DNA from: Deltaproteobacteria bacterium
GTDB lineage: Bacteria; Desulfobacterota; DSM-4660; Desulfatiglandales; HGW-15
Reading direction: 5' to 3'
DNA: 8,121 nucleotides
NCBI GenBank assembly: GCA_030671095.1
Contig: DAOVAK010000098.1
Coordinates: 1 to 8,121, forward strand
This document shows positions 1 to 4,955 of this stretch, in pieces. The notes below the pieces were generated by a model. The model saw only the letters and a list, made by a program, of their open reading frames with translations. It did no database searches and was not told the DNA's origin. Numbering within the stretch: the first letter of the stretch is position 1; the number at the start of each line of letters is the position of its first letter. Position numbers and translations under genes: made by a program.

Positions 1-47
1 CTATCAAGAGCACGGAACAGAGAAAAAGGTCACGGAAAACCGGGACT

Positions 48-67
48 GTCAAGAGTTGGGTCTTGAC
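48..67. repeat. 7-bp perfect inverted repeat overlapping the thrS -35
   Basis: GTCAAGA (48-54) and TCTTGAC (61-67) are perfect inverted copies separated by GTTGGG. The right arm contains most of the -35 hexamer TTGACT (63-68), so the repeat could be an operator for a dimeric regulator. A short T run follows (68-71), so it could instead be a weak terminator of a gene to the left. The sequence alone does not decide between the two. Confidence 0.4.
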
Positions 68-91
68 TTTTCCCAACCATTCTTGTATCTT
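63..91 (+). promoter_or_regulatory. Candidate sigma70-type promoter for the thrS operon
   Basis: The -35 hexamer TTGACT (63-68, five of six consensus bases) and the -10 hexamer TATCTT (86-91, four of six) are separated by exactly 17 bp. Transcription would start near 97-99. It is the best promoter-like pair seen ahead of thrS and fits the head of the gene cluster. No mapping data exist, so this is a pattern match only. Confidence 0.5.
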
Positions 92-96
92 ACAAC

Positions 97-131
97 GAGT
101 TGTTCGATTTTCTAAGTGATTTCAATAACTC
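97..131 (+). other. Stem-loop at the predicted 5' end of the thrS transcript
   Basis: GAGTTGTT (97-104) can pair with AATAACTC (124-131) over eight pairs, one of them G-U, with a 19-nt loop. The loop contains GATTT at 106-110, and a second GATTT at 118-122. The stem would begin at the very first transcribed bases. It may protect the 5' end or take part in leader control. No T run follows, so it is not a terminator. Confidence 0.3.
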
Positions 132-348
132 TCACGGAATAGCAGCAAGAATTAATGTATGCCTGCCACTTAATTTTATGGATAGAAGTCAAGGAATCGC
201 CTAAAAGAACCGTACGATATTCCTGAGTCCAGGCAAAAGAGATAGGGTCTAAGCGTAGCGTTGTACTTTTAAATCAAGATTCTAATGAGGCATCTGGGGT
301 GGCCACGAGCCTATTTTGGATGCCTTATTTTCTTTGTGTACTTGGACG

Positions 349-2262
349 ATGAAGAACTTTAGAATCCATCTGAAAGATCAGTTAACCAAAGAGGTGGAAG
401 CAAAGCCCATTGCAGCGCAGGAGGCTTTGCGGCACCTCCATGTGGCAAACTTGGACAAGGTGATGGCCGTTAAGATAGATGGTGAAAGCCGGGACCTTTC
501 AACTTTGATAGACTCTGAGGTGGCACTGGAACCCATTTTTTGGGAGTCAGAAGAAGGTCTTGAGATCTTACGGCACAGCACGTCTCACGTCATGGCCATG
601 GCCGTCAAAGAGCTTTTCCCTGGTGCGAAGGTGACTATTGGACCTGCCATTGAGAACGGTTTCTACTATGACTTTGATTATGAACGGCCATTTAAGGAAG
701 ACGATCTTCCAAAGATCGAAGCGAAGATGAAAGAGATCGTCAAGGCAGACCTCCCCTTCAAGAGAAGTGAAATGACAAGCGAAGAGGCGATTGCACTGTT
801 TAGGGACAAAGGGGAAGATTATAAGGTGGAAATTATCGAAGACCTGGGTGAGGGAAGGGTTTCCCTGTATACGCAAGGGAGTTTTACTGACCTGTGTCGT
901 GGACCCCACCTTCCTTCTACGGGACGAATAAAGGCTTTTCAGCTGACAAAGGTGGCGGGAGCTTATTGGCGTGGCGATGAGAACAGGGCCATGTTGAGCC
1001 GAATATATGGTGTGGCCTTTGCAGAACAGAAGGCACTGAAGAAATATCTCCACAGACTGGAGGAGGCCAAGAAGCGGGACCATGTTAGACTGGGCAAAGA
1101 ACTTGGCCTTTTCAGTACCCATGAAGAGATAGGGGCAGGTTTGATTGTTTGGCATCCTAAAGGGTATATGCTACGGCATACCCTGGAGGACTTTGAGATC
1201 CATGAGCATTTGAAGCGTGGCTACGAAATGGTGAAAGGCCCTCAACTTCTCAAGACAGAGTTATGGAAAAGGTCAGGGCATTTTGAAAACTACCGTGACA
1301 ACATGTATTTCACTGAGATCGACGAACAATCCTACGGTATCAAACCGATGAACTGCTTGGCCCATATGCTCATTTACAACTCTAAAATTAGGAGCTATAG
1401 GGATCTGCCTAAGAGATATTTCGAGCTGGGCTTGGTTCATCGGCATGAACGATCCGGGGTATTGCATGGCCTTCTGAGGGTGAGGGAGTTTACTCAGGAT
1501 GATGCCCACATCATCTGTACTCCGGAACAGTTGGACGGGGAAATAAAAGGCGTTCTTGCTTTTGTAAAGGATGTCATGGGCATCTTTAAGTTCGACTATG
1601 AACTTGAAGTGAGTACACGACCGGAGAAGTCAATCGGGTCAGATGAAGACTGGGAACGGGCCACCACGGCCCTGATGAAGGCAATGGATGACAATGATTT
1701 GCCCTACCAGATTAATGAGGGAGATGGTGCCTTTTATGGTCCCAAGATCGATGTGAAGCTCAAAGATGCCCTGGATAGAAAATGGCAGTGTGCAACAGTG
1801 CAGTGTGATTTTACATTGCCAGAAAGATTTGATCTGTTCTATATAGATAGGGACGGGCAGAAACATCGACCGGTCATGATCCATCGAGTGATTCTGGGTG
1901 CCCTGGAGAGATTCATTGGTGTGCTCATAGAACATTACGGTGGTGCCTTCCCCACGTGGCTTTCCCCTGTGCAGGCGACTGCCCTCACAGTGACGGACAG
2001 AAACATACCACATGGTGAAAAGGTGTTGAAGTCCTTGTTGGATGCGGGTATAAGGGCGGAGGCGGATTTTCGGAACGAGAAGTTGAGCTTAAAGGTCAGG
2101 GAGGCGCAGCTCCAGAAGATTCCTTATATGTTAATCATTGGTGATAGGGAATCTGATAAAGGGGGTGTCACGCCTAGACTGAGGAGCGGTAAGAATCTTC
2201 CGTTTATGGCCGGAGATGAATTTACCGCGTTAATTGATGAAGAAATTAAACAAAGGAGGTAG
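349..2262 (+). CDS. thrS: Threonine--tRNA ligase
   Basis: Class II aminoacyl-tRNA synthetase that attaches threonine to tRNA-Thr in the cytoplasm and edits mischarged Ser-tRNA-Thr. The 637-residue protein has the full family layout: TGS domain (about 1-62), editing domain (about 63-225) with HxxxH at H76/H80 plus C183/H187, catalytic core (about 240-535) and C-terminal anticodon-binding domain (about 545-637). Predicted zinc ligands are C336 (in MNCLAHM), H387 (QDDAH) and H512 (MIHRV). The motif 2 arginine is R365 and the motif 3 arginine R521. All lie within three residues of the E. coli numbering, which supports ATG 349. An in-frame TTG at 316 would add 11 residues with no better ribosome site. 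Neither start has a clear Shine-Dalgarno, unlike the downstream genes. The stop codon overlaps the infC ribosome-binding site, implying coupled translation. The Leu-Ala after the zinc cysteine, where E. coli has Pro-Gly, is a mild variant. Confidence 0.97.
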   Translation: MKNFRIHLKDQLTKEVEAKPIAAQEALRHLHVANLDKVMAVKIDGESRDLSTLIDSEVALEPIFWESEEGLEILRHSTSHVMAMAVKELFPGAKVTIGPAIENGFYYDFDYERPFKEDDLPKIEAKMKEIVKADLPFKRSEMTSEEAIALFRDKGEDYKVEIIEDLGEGRVSLYTQGSFTDLCRGPHLPSTGRIKAFQLTKVAGAYWRGDENRAMLSRIYGVAFAEQKALKKYLHRLEEAKKRDHVRLGKELGLFSTHEEIGAGLIVWHPKGYMLRHTLEDFEIHEHLKRGYEMVKGPQLLKTELWKRSGHFENYRDNMYFTEIDEQSYGIKPMNCLAHMLIYNSKIRSYRDLPKRYFELGLVHRHERSGVLHGLLRVREFTQDDAHIICTPEQLDGEIKGVLAFVKDVMGIFKFDYELEVSTRPEKSIGSDEDWERATTALMKAMDDNDLPYQINEGDGAFYGPKIDVKLKDALDRKWQCATVQCDFTLPERFDLFYIDRDGQKHRPVMIHRVILGALERFIGVLIEHYGGAFPTWLSPVQATALTVTDRNIPHGEKVLKSLLDAGIRAEADFRNEKLSLKVREAQLQKIPYMLIIGDRESDKGGVTPRLRSGKNLPFMAGDEFTALIDEEIKQRR

Positions 2263-2270
2263 CGGCTATA
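2254..2270 (+). promoter_or_regulatory. infC ribosome-binding site and AUA start codon
   Basis: A strong Shine-Dalgarno AGGAGG (2254-2259) lies in the last codons of thrS. Eight bases further is ATA (2268-2270), in frame with IF3. No ATG, GTG or TTG exists in this frame between the thrS end and GTG 2322. That GTG has no Shine-Dalgarno and would delete conserved N-terminal residues. An AUA start is therefore the best reading. Known infC genes often use AUU or AUC, and IF3 discriminates against such codons, giving autoregulation; that this applies here is inference. Confidence 0.7.
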
Positions 2271-2783
2271 GTTAAGAAGACAGACTCTATCAGGATAAAT
2301 CGTCGGATCCGTGGCAAGACAGTGCGGCTGATTTCCGTGGACGGAAGTCAGCTTGGGATTGTGAGCATTCAAGAGGCCCTGGACGCTGCAAGTGAGGATG
2401 GGCTGGATCTTGTGGAGGTTGCACCCAATTCAGACCCTCCAGTTTGCAGGATCATGGATTATGGTAAATTTAAATACCAATCCAGCAAGAGAGAACAAGG
2501 GGCCCGAAAGAAGGGAAAAGCCTTTCAGGTCAAGGAGATTAAACTCAGGCCACATACTGAGGACCATGATTTGGGGTTCAAGATTCGGAACCTGAAAAAG
2601 TTTCTGGACAAGAAAAACAGGGTTAAGGTAACCGTGATCTTTCGGGGCCGCGAACTCGCTTACAAGGATGTGGGCAAAGAGCTTCTTCAAAGGATTGCTG
2701 AGGCAGTCATGGATGTAGGAACGGTGGATCAACCTCCCAGAGAAGAAGGACGGAACCTATCCATGTTTATTGTCCCCAAGTAG
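2268..2783 (+). CDS. infC: Translation initiation factor IF-3 (AUA start)
   Basis: IF3 binds the 30S subunit, keeps it apart from 50S and proofreads the start codon and initiator tRNA. The 171-residue product has the N-domain (about 1-75) with RINRRIRG near the start and the family signature PPVCRIMDYGKFKY (57-70). A basic linker (about 71-85) leads to the C-domain (about 86-171) with VKEIKLRP and FRGREL. The length is slightly below the roughly 175-180 residues of E. coli and relatives, mainly from a short tail that ends right after IVPK. The start is placed at AUA 2268 from the Shine-Dalgarno spacing and the conserved N-terminus. A start at GTG 2322 would give 153 residues and lose the first strand of the N-domain. 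The gene begins 5 nt after thrS stops, so translation is probably coupled. The rare start suggests IF3 autoregulation. Confidence 0.95.
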   Translation: MVKKTDSIRINRRIRGKTVRLISVDGSQLGIVSIQEALDAASEDGLDLVEVAPNSDPPVCRIMDYGKFKYQSSKREQGARKKGKAFQVKEIKLRPHTEDHDLGFKIRNLKKFLDKKNRVKVTVIFRGRELAYKDVGKELLQRIAEAVMDVGTVDQPPREEGRNLSMFIVPK

Positions 2784-2799
2784 ACCCATCATCGCAAAT

Positions 2800-2824
2800 T
2801 ATAAAATCGCTTCACGATTTTATA
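2800..2824. repeat. 10-bp perfect AT-rich hairpin after infC
   Basis: TATAAAATCG (2800-2809) and CGATTTTATA (2815-2824) form a perfect 10-bp stem with a 5-nt loop, beginning 17 bases after the infC stop. It is not followed by a T run, so it does not look like an intrinsic terminator. It may be an mRNA processing or stability element, or part of the rpmI leader. Confidence 0.55.
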
Positions 2825-2828
2825 CAAC

Positions 2829-2853
2829 GTCCCGCCACAATTCTGGGCGGGAC
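2829..2853. repeat. 8-bp GC-rich hairpin in the infC-rpmI gap
   Basis: GTCCCGCC (2829-2836) pairs perfectly with GGCGGGAC (2846-2853) around a 9-nt loop. It stands four bases after the preceding AT-rich hairpin. A run of six A follows on the plus strand and no T run, so a plus-strand terminator is unlikely. It is either a dispersed palindromic repeat or a structural part of the leader before rpmI. Confidence 0.55.
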
Positions 2854-2983
2854 TCAAAAAAGGAAATTCCCATACAATCAAGTTACGCCTACCAAGAATT
2901 GCATTCAATTTGCTGGGGCGACATCATCATATGGAGGCCAATGGATTGGGGTTTTATAGACCACGTGACAACAATGTGGCGAA

Positions 2984-3010
2984 GTGTTACAAATGTTTAA
3001 CACAAATGTT
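2984..3010. repeat. Paired direct and inverted repeats upstream of rpmI
   Basis: ACAAATGTT occurs twice (2989-2997 and 3002-3010) with a 13-bp period. GTGTTA (2984-2989) and TAACAC (2998-3003) form an inverted pair around the first copy. The cluster lies 47-73 bp before the rpmI start and could be a protein-binding site or RNA structure. Nothing in the sequence identifies a partner. Confidence 0.4.
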
Positions 3011-3025
3011 AAGATTTTGTTTTAT
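2997..3025 (+). promoter_or_regulatory. Weak candidate internal promoter before rpmI
   Basis: TTAACA (2997-3002, five of six -35 bases) is followed after 17 bp by TTTTAT (3020-3025, four of six -10 bases). It overlaps the repeats above and would drive rpmI-rplT-pheST separately from thrS-infC. An alternative pair, TTACAA (2987-2992) with TAAGAT (3010-3015), has the same spacing. AT-rich sequence gives such matches by chance, so confidence is low. A TAGCCGGCTA palindrome (3027-3036) lies just downstream. Confidence 0.25.
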
Positions 3026-3056
3026 ATAGCCGGCTAAAGTAAATGGAGGATTGAAA

Positions 3057-3254
3057 ATGCCCAAAATAAAAACCAACCGTGGAGCAGCCAAGAGATTCAA
3101 ATCTACGGGTTCAGGCAAGATTGTGCGGAACAAGGCCTTTGCCAATCACATCCTTACCAAGAAAAGTACCAAAAGAAAGCGTAACCTACGCAAATCCGGT
3201 CTCGTCCATTCATCAAATAGGCAGAACATCACGAGACTGATTCCTTATCGGTAA
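3057..3254 (+). CDS. rpmI: 50S ribosomal protein L35
   Basis: Small basic protein of the large ribosomal subunit. The 65-residue product starts [15 protein letters not shown], the hallmark L35 N-terminus, and is rich in Lys/Arg throughout, with [13 protein letters not shown] in the middle and a NITRLIPYR tail; the length is normal for the family. ATG 3057 is chosen because the conserved MPKIKT begins there and GGAGG (3045-3049) lies 7 nt ahead. An in-frame TTG at 3051 would add two residues and crowd the ribosome site. In many bacteria this gene is the entry point for L20 repression of rpmI-rplT. The long structured gap before it would suit that, but the operator is not proven here. Confidence 0.97.
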   Translation: MPKIKTNRGAAKRFKSTGSGKIVRNKAFANHILTKKSTKRKRNLRKSGLVHSSNRQNITRLIPYR

Positions 3255-3282
3255 AAGGCCTCCAAGTCTGATCCGTGATAAC

Positions 3283-3316
3283 TGAGCCCTTGAACATCAT
3301 TCTTTGTGAGGGCTTA
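3283..3316 (+). other. Stem-loop between rpmI and rplT
   Basis: TGAGCCCT (3283-3290) pairs with AGGGCTTA (3309-3316) over eight pairs, one G-U, with an 18-nt loop. It ends 18 nt before the rplT Shine-Dalgarno GAGG (3335-3338). No T run follows, so a terminator is unlikely. It could tune rplT translation or be an RNase processing site. Confidence 0.4.
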
Positions 3317-3345
3317 CTGGAGAAATTCTTAAATGAGGTTCAATT

Positions 3346-3690
3346 ATGCCAAGGGTAAAAAGAGGCTCTAAAGCGAGACAGAGAAGAAAAAAAGTACTGA
3401 AAGCTGCAAAAGGTTACAGAGGGGGCCAAAGCAGACTCTTTAAGACGGCATCCATCTCTGTGAACAGGGCGGGGATGTACGCCTATCGGGATAGGAGGGC
3501 CAGAAAAAGGGACTTTCGAAGACTCTGGATCGTACGCATTAATGCGGCCGCCCGAGAGAACGGACTCTCTTACAGCCAACTTATGGGGGGACTCCATAAA
3601 GCAGGAATTGATTTGGATAGAAAGATTCTCGCAGAAATGGCTGTAAATGATCCTGCGGCCTTCGCCCAAGTGGCCGACATGGTTAAATAG
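3346..3690 (+). CDS. rplT: 50S ribosomal protein L20
   Basis: L20 binds 23S rRNA early in large-subunit assembly and in several bacteria represses its own operon by binding mRNA that mimics its rRNA site. The 114-residue product has the typical start [19 protein letters not shown], then [12 protein letters not shown] and [18 protein letters not shown]. The basic N-terminal extension (about 1-60) is followed by the globular RNA-binding domain with [19 protein letters not shown] (about 65-84). The family is usually about 117-118 residues, so the protein is complete with a slightly short tail. ATG 3346 has GAGG 7 nt upstream. The gap after rpmI is 91 nt. Confidence 0.97.
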   Translation: MPRVKRGSKARQRRKKVLKAAKGYRGGQSRLFKTASISVNRAGMYAYRDRRARKRDFRRLWIVRINAAARENGLSYSQLMGGLHKAGIDLDRKILAEMAVNDPAAFAQVADMVK

Positions 3691-3727
3691 AAAAGGTGTA
3701 GCCGACGAAAAGGTCGCTTCATTATCC

Positions 3728-3755
3728 GGCCCCGTTTGTCACGGCAGGCGGGGCC
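3728..3755 (+). other. GC-rich hairpin in the rplT-pheS gap
   Basis: GGCCCCG (3728-3734) and CGGGGCC (3749-3755) form a perfect 7-bp stem with a 14-nt loop that may add two G-U pairs. It stands 45 nt before the pheS start. It lacks a T run, so it is not an obvious terminator or E. coli-style pheST attenuator. No separate leader peptide rich in Phe was found with it. Confidence 0.5.
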
Positions 3756-3800
3756 TAAATGTACACGGGTCGTTTCCATGATAGGAGAAGTTGTTTTCAG

Positions 3801-4808
3801 ATGAGAGAAAAGCTTCTTGAAATGGAAAAAAGGGCGCTCAAAGAAATTGAGACCTTGCAAGATCAATCCGGTTTGGAGAAATTCCGGATCGCCTATCTTG
3901 GGAAAAAGAGCCCGATTGTCTTGGGAATGAAGCAATTGAAGGACTTGCCTGCAGAGGAAAGGCCCGAAGTGGGCCAGCTGGCAAACCGTATAAAGGCCAA
4001 TTTATTCGGACTCTATGAAGCGGCGCGGGACAGGATAGAGTCTGAAAAGTCGAAAGAAGCACCCCTTCTGGATATCACGCTTCCGGGCCGAGAACCTGTC
4101 ATAGGACATCTTCATCCCATCACCCAAGTGACCAAAGAGATCTGCAACATATTTTTGCGGATGGGATTCAGGATCGTGAAAGGCCCAAATGTGGAACTGG
4201 ACTATTACAATTTCGAGGCCCTTAGTATCCCACGCGATCATCCGGCCAGGGATATGCAGGATACCTTCTACATTTCTGACAATGTGGTCCTCAGGACCCA
4301 CACATCCCCTATGCAGGTCCGGGTCATGGAAAAGCAGTCCCCTCCTGTCAGCGTGATTGCGCCTGGCAAAGTTTACAGGAGAGATTCTGACGTGTCCCAT
4401 ACGCCCATGTTTCACCAGGTGGAAGGACTACTGGTGGACAAGGGCGTGAGCTTTGGTGACCTGAAGGGTACGCTCACCAGCTTTGTGCATCAGTATTTTG
4501 GTCGAGATACAGCGCTCCGTTTCAGGCCCAGCTTTTTCCCTTTTACTGAACCGAGTGCAGAGGTGGACATCCAGTGTGTCATATGCGGAGGGGAGGGCTG
4601 TCGGACCTGCTCACATACAGGTTGGCTGGAGATCCTGGGGTCGGGCATGGTGGACCCAGAGGTTTATCGGTTTGTGGATTACGATGCGGAGATATACTCA
4701 GGTTTTGCCTTTGGGATGGGGATTGAGAGAATCGCCATGCTCAAATATGGTATTGATGATATTCAACTCTTCTTTAAGAACGATATGCGTTTTTTGAGAC
4801 AGTTTTAG
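3801..4808 (+). CDS. pheS: Phenylalanine--tRNA ligase alpha subunit
   Basis: Catalytic subunit of the alpha2-beta2 PheRS, which charges tRNA-Phe in the cytoplasm. The 335-residue product has an N-terminal helical coiled coil (about 1-85) that contacts tRNA. The class II core (about 95-335) follows: motif 1 region starting [10 protein letters not shown] (105-114), THTSPMQ (166-172), motif 2 with [18 protein letters not shown] (192-209), [15 protein letters not shown] (240-254), and motif 3 with [14 protein letters not shown] (301-314). A CxxC-x4-CxxC cluster (C259, C262, C267, C270) could bind a metal; E. coli PheS lacks it, but many other bacterial PheS proteins have similar cysteines. ATG 3801 fits the usual MREKL start, although the best Shine-Dalgarno (AGGAG 3783-3787) is a long 13 nt away. 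An in-frame ATG at 3759 would add 14 residues atypical of the family. The partner pheT follows after a repeat-filled gap. Confidence 0.96.
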   Translation: MREKLLEMEKRALKEIETLQDQSGLEKFRIAYLGKKSPIVLGMKQLKDLPAEERPEVGQLANRIKANLFGLYEAARDRIESEKSKEAPLLDITLPGREPVIGHLHPITQVTKEICNIFLRMGFRIVKGPNVELDYYNFEALSIPRDHPARDMQDTFYISDNVVLRTHTSPMQVRVMEKQSPPVSVIAPGKVYRRDSDVSHTPMFHQVEGLLVDKGVSFGDLKGTLTSFVHQYFGRDTALRFRPSFFPFTEPSAEVDIQCVICGGEGCRTCSHTGWLEILGSGMVDPEVYRFVDYDAEIYSGFAFGMGIERIAMLKYGIDDIQLFFKNDMRFLRQF

Positions 4809-4809
4809 A

Positions 4810-4891
4810 TGGAGTACTGGAGTATTGGAGTGCTGGAGTAATGCGTATAAGAGCTGAATCCAACACTCCATTACTCCATCAATCCATTACT
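4810..4891. repeat. Two opposed arrays of 8-bp repeats forming an imperfect palindrome
   Basis: Starting one base after the pheS stop, four 8-bp units run head to tail: TGGAGTAC, TGGAGTAT, TGGAGTGC, TGGAGTAA (4810-4841). A second array of four units in the opposite orientation follows: CCAACACT, CCATTACT, CCATCAAT, CCATTACT (4860-4891). The arms can fold back on each other in several registers. The best single stem is TGGAGTAATG (4834-4843) with CATTACTCCA (4869-4878). This looks like a dispersed intergenic repeat rather than part of either gene. It is not a CRISPR, as there are no spacers. Confidence 0.75.
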
Positions 4892-4892
4892 C

Positions 4893-4923
4893 CCTCCGGG
4901 GCGTAGGCCCTACGGGCCGGAGG
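4893..4923. repeat. Nested GC-rich palindrome just before pheT
   Basis: Outer arms CCTCCGG (4893-4899) and CCGGAGG (4917-4923) pair perfectly. Inside them CGTAGG (4902-4907) and CCTACG (4909-4914) form a second stem around one base (five pairs with a 3-nt loop in practice), separated from the outer stem by a GG/GG internal loop. It directly adjoins the 8-bp arrays and is followed by GCGAAGCGGAGC-type sequence that supplies the only GGAG (4942-4945) near pheT. It resembles REP-like elements in form. No T run follows. Confidence 0.6.
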
Positions 4924-4955
4924 CCAATTGCTGAGCGAAGCGGAGCCGAACCTAT

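Larger units (their letters stand above)
1..348. other. Upstream region and thrS leader, no gene recognised
   Basis: No protein or tRNA gene could be recognised here on either strand. Short plus-strand frames open at the left edge end at about 66, 115 and 120 and resemble nothing known to me. The region holds an inverted repeat (48-67), a likely promoter (63-91) and a stem-loop at the predicted transcript start (97-131). Farther down are two mutually exclusive short stems, 192-197 with 219-224 (AGGAAT/ATTCCT) or 222-225 with 230-233 (CCTG/CAGG). A 25-codon frame at 285-362 overlaps the thrS start out of frame. If the promoter is right, thrS mRNA has about 250 nt of untranslated leader, long enough for regulation, but no known leader class could be assigned. 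Confidence 0.5.

Noticed and set aside
296..309. T-box-like GGGTGG motif just before thrS
   Set aside because: GGGGTGGCCACGAG shares GGGTGG with the T-box consensus AGGGTGGNACCGCG but misses the ACC core. There is no following terminator/antiterminator pair and no recognisable Stem I.
568..1155. 195-codon open frame on the minus strand inside thrS
   Set aside because: It lies entirely antisense to a well-supported synthetase gene, has no recognisable motifs, and is expected as a shadow frame.
1349..1378. Damaged zinc site in ThrS (MNCLAHM instead of MNCPGH)
   Set aside because: The zinc cysteine and both histidines (H387, H512) are present; only the two residues after the cysteine differ, which I believe also occurs in related bacteria.
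2829..2853. Intrinsic terminator after infC
   Set aside because: The hairpin is strong but followed by CAAAAAA, not a T run, on the plus strand. On the minus strand the T run would precede the hairpin.
2770..3000. 76-codon plus-strand frame overlapping the infC end
   Set aside because: It starts on a TTG inside infC with no ribosome site, runs through two palindromes and resembles no protein. The region reads better as a structured gap.
3759..3800. Phe leader peptide or alternative pheS start at ATG 3759
   Set aside because: The frame is continuous with pheS and has no stop, so it is not a separate peptide. As an N-terminal extension it is unlike the family, and only two of its 14 codons are Phe.
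4810..4891. CRISPR array
   Set aside because: The units are 8 bp, tandem without spacers, and in two opposite orientations.
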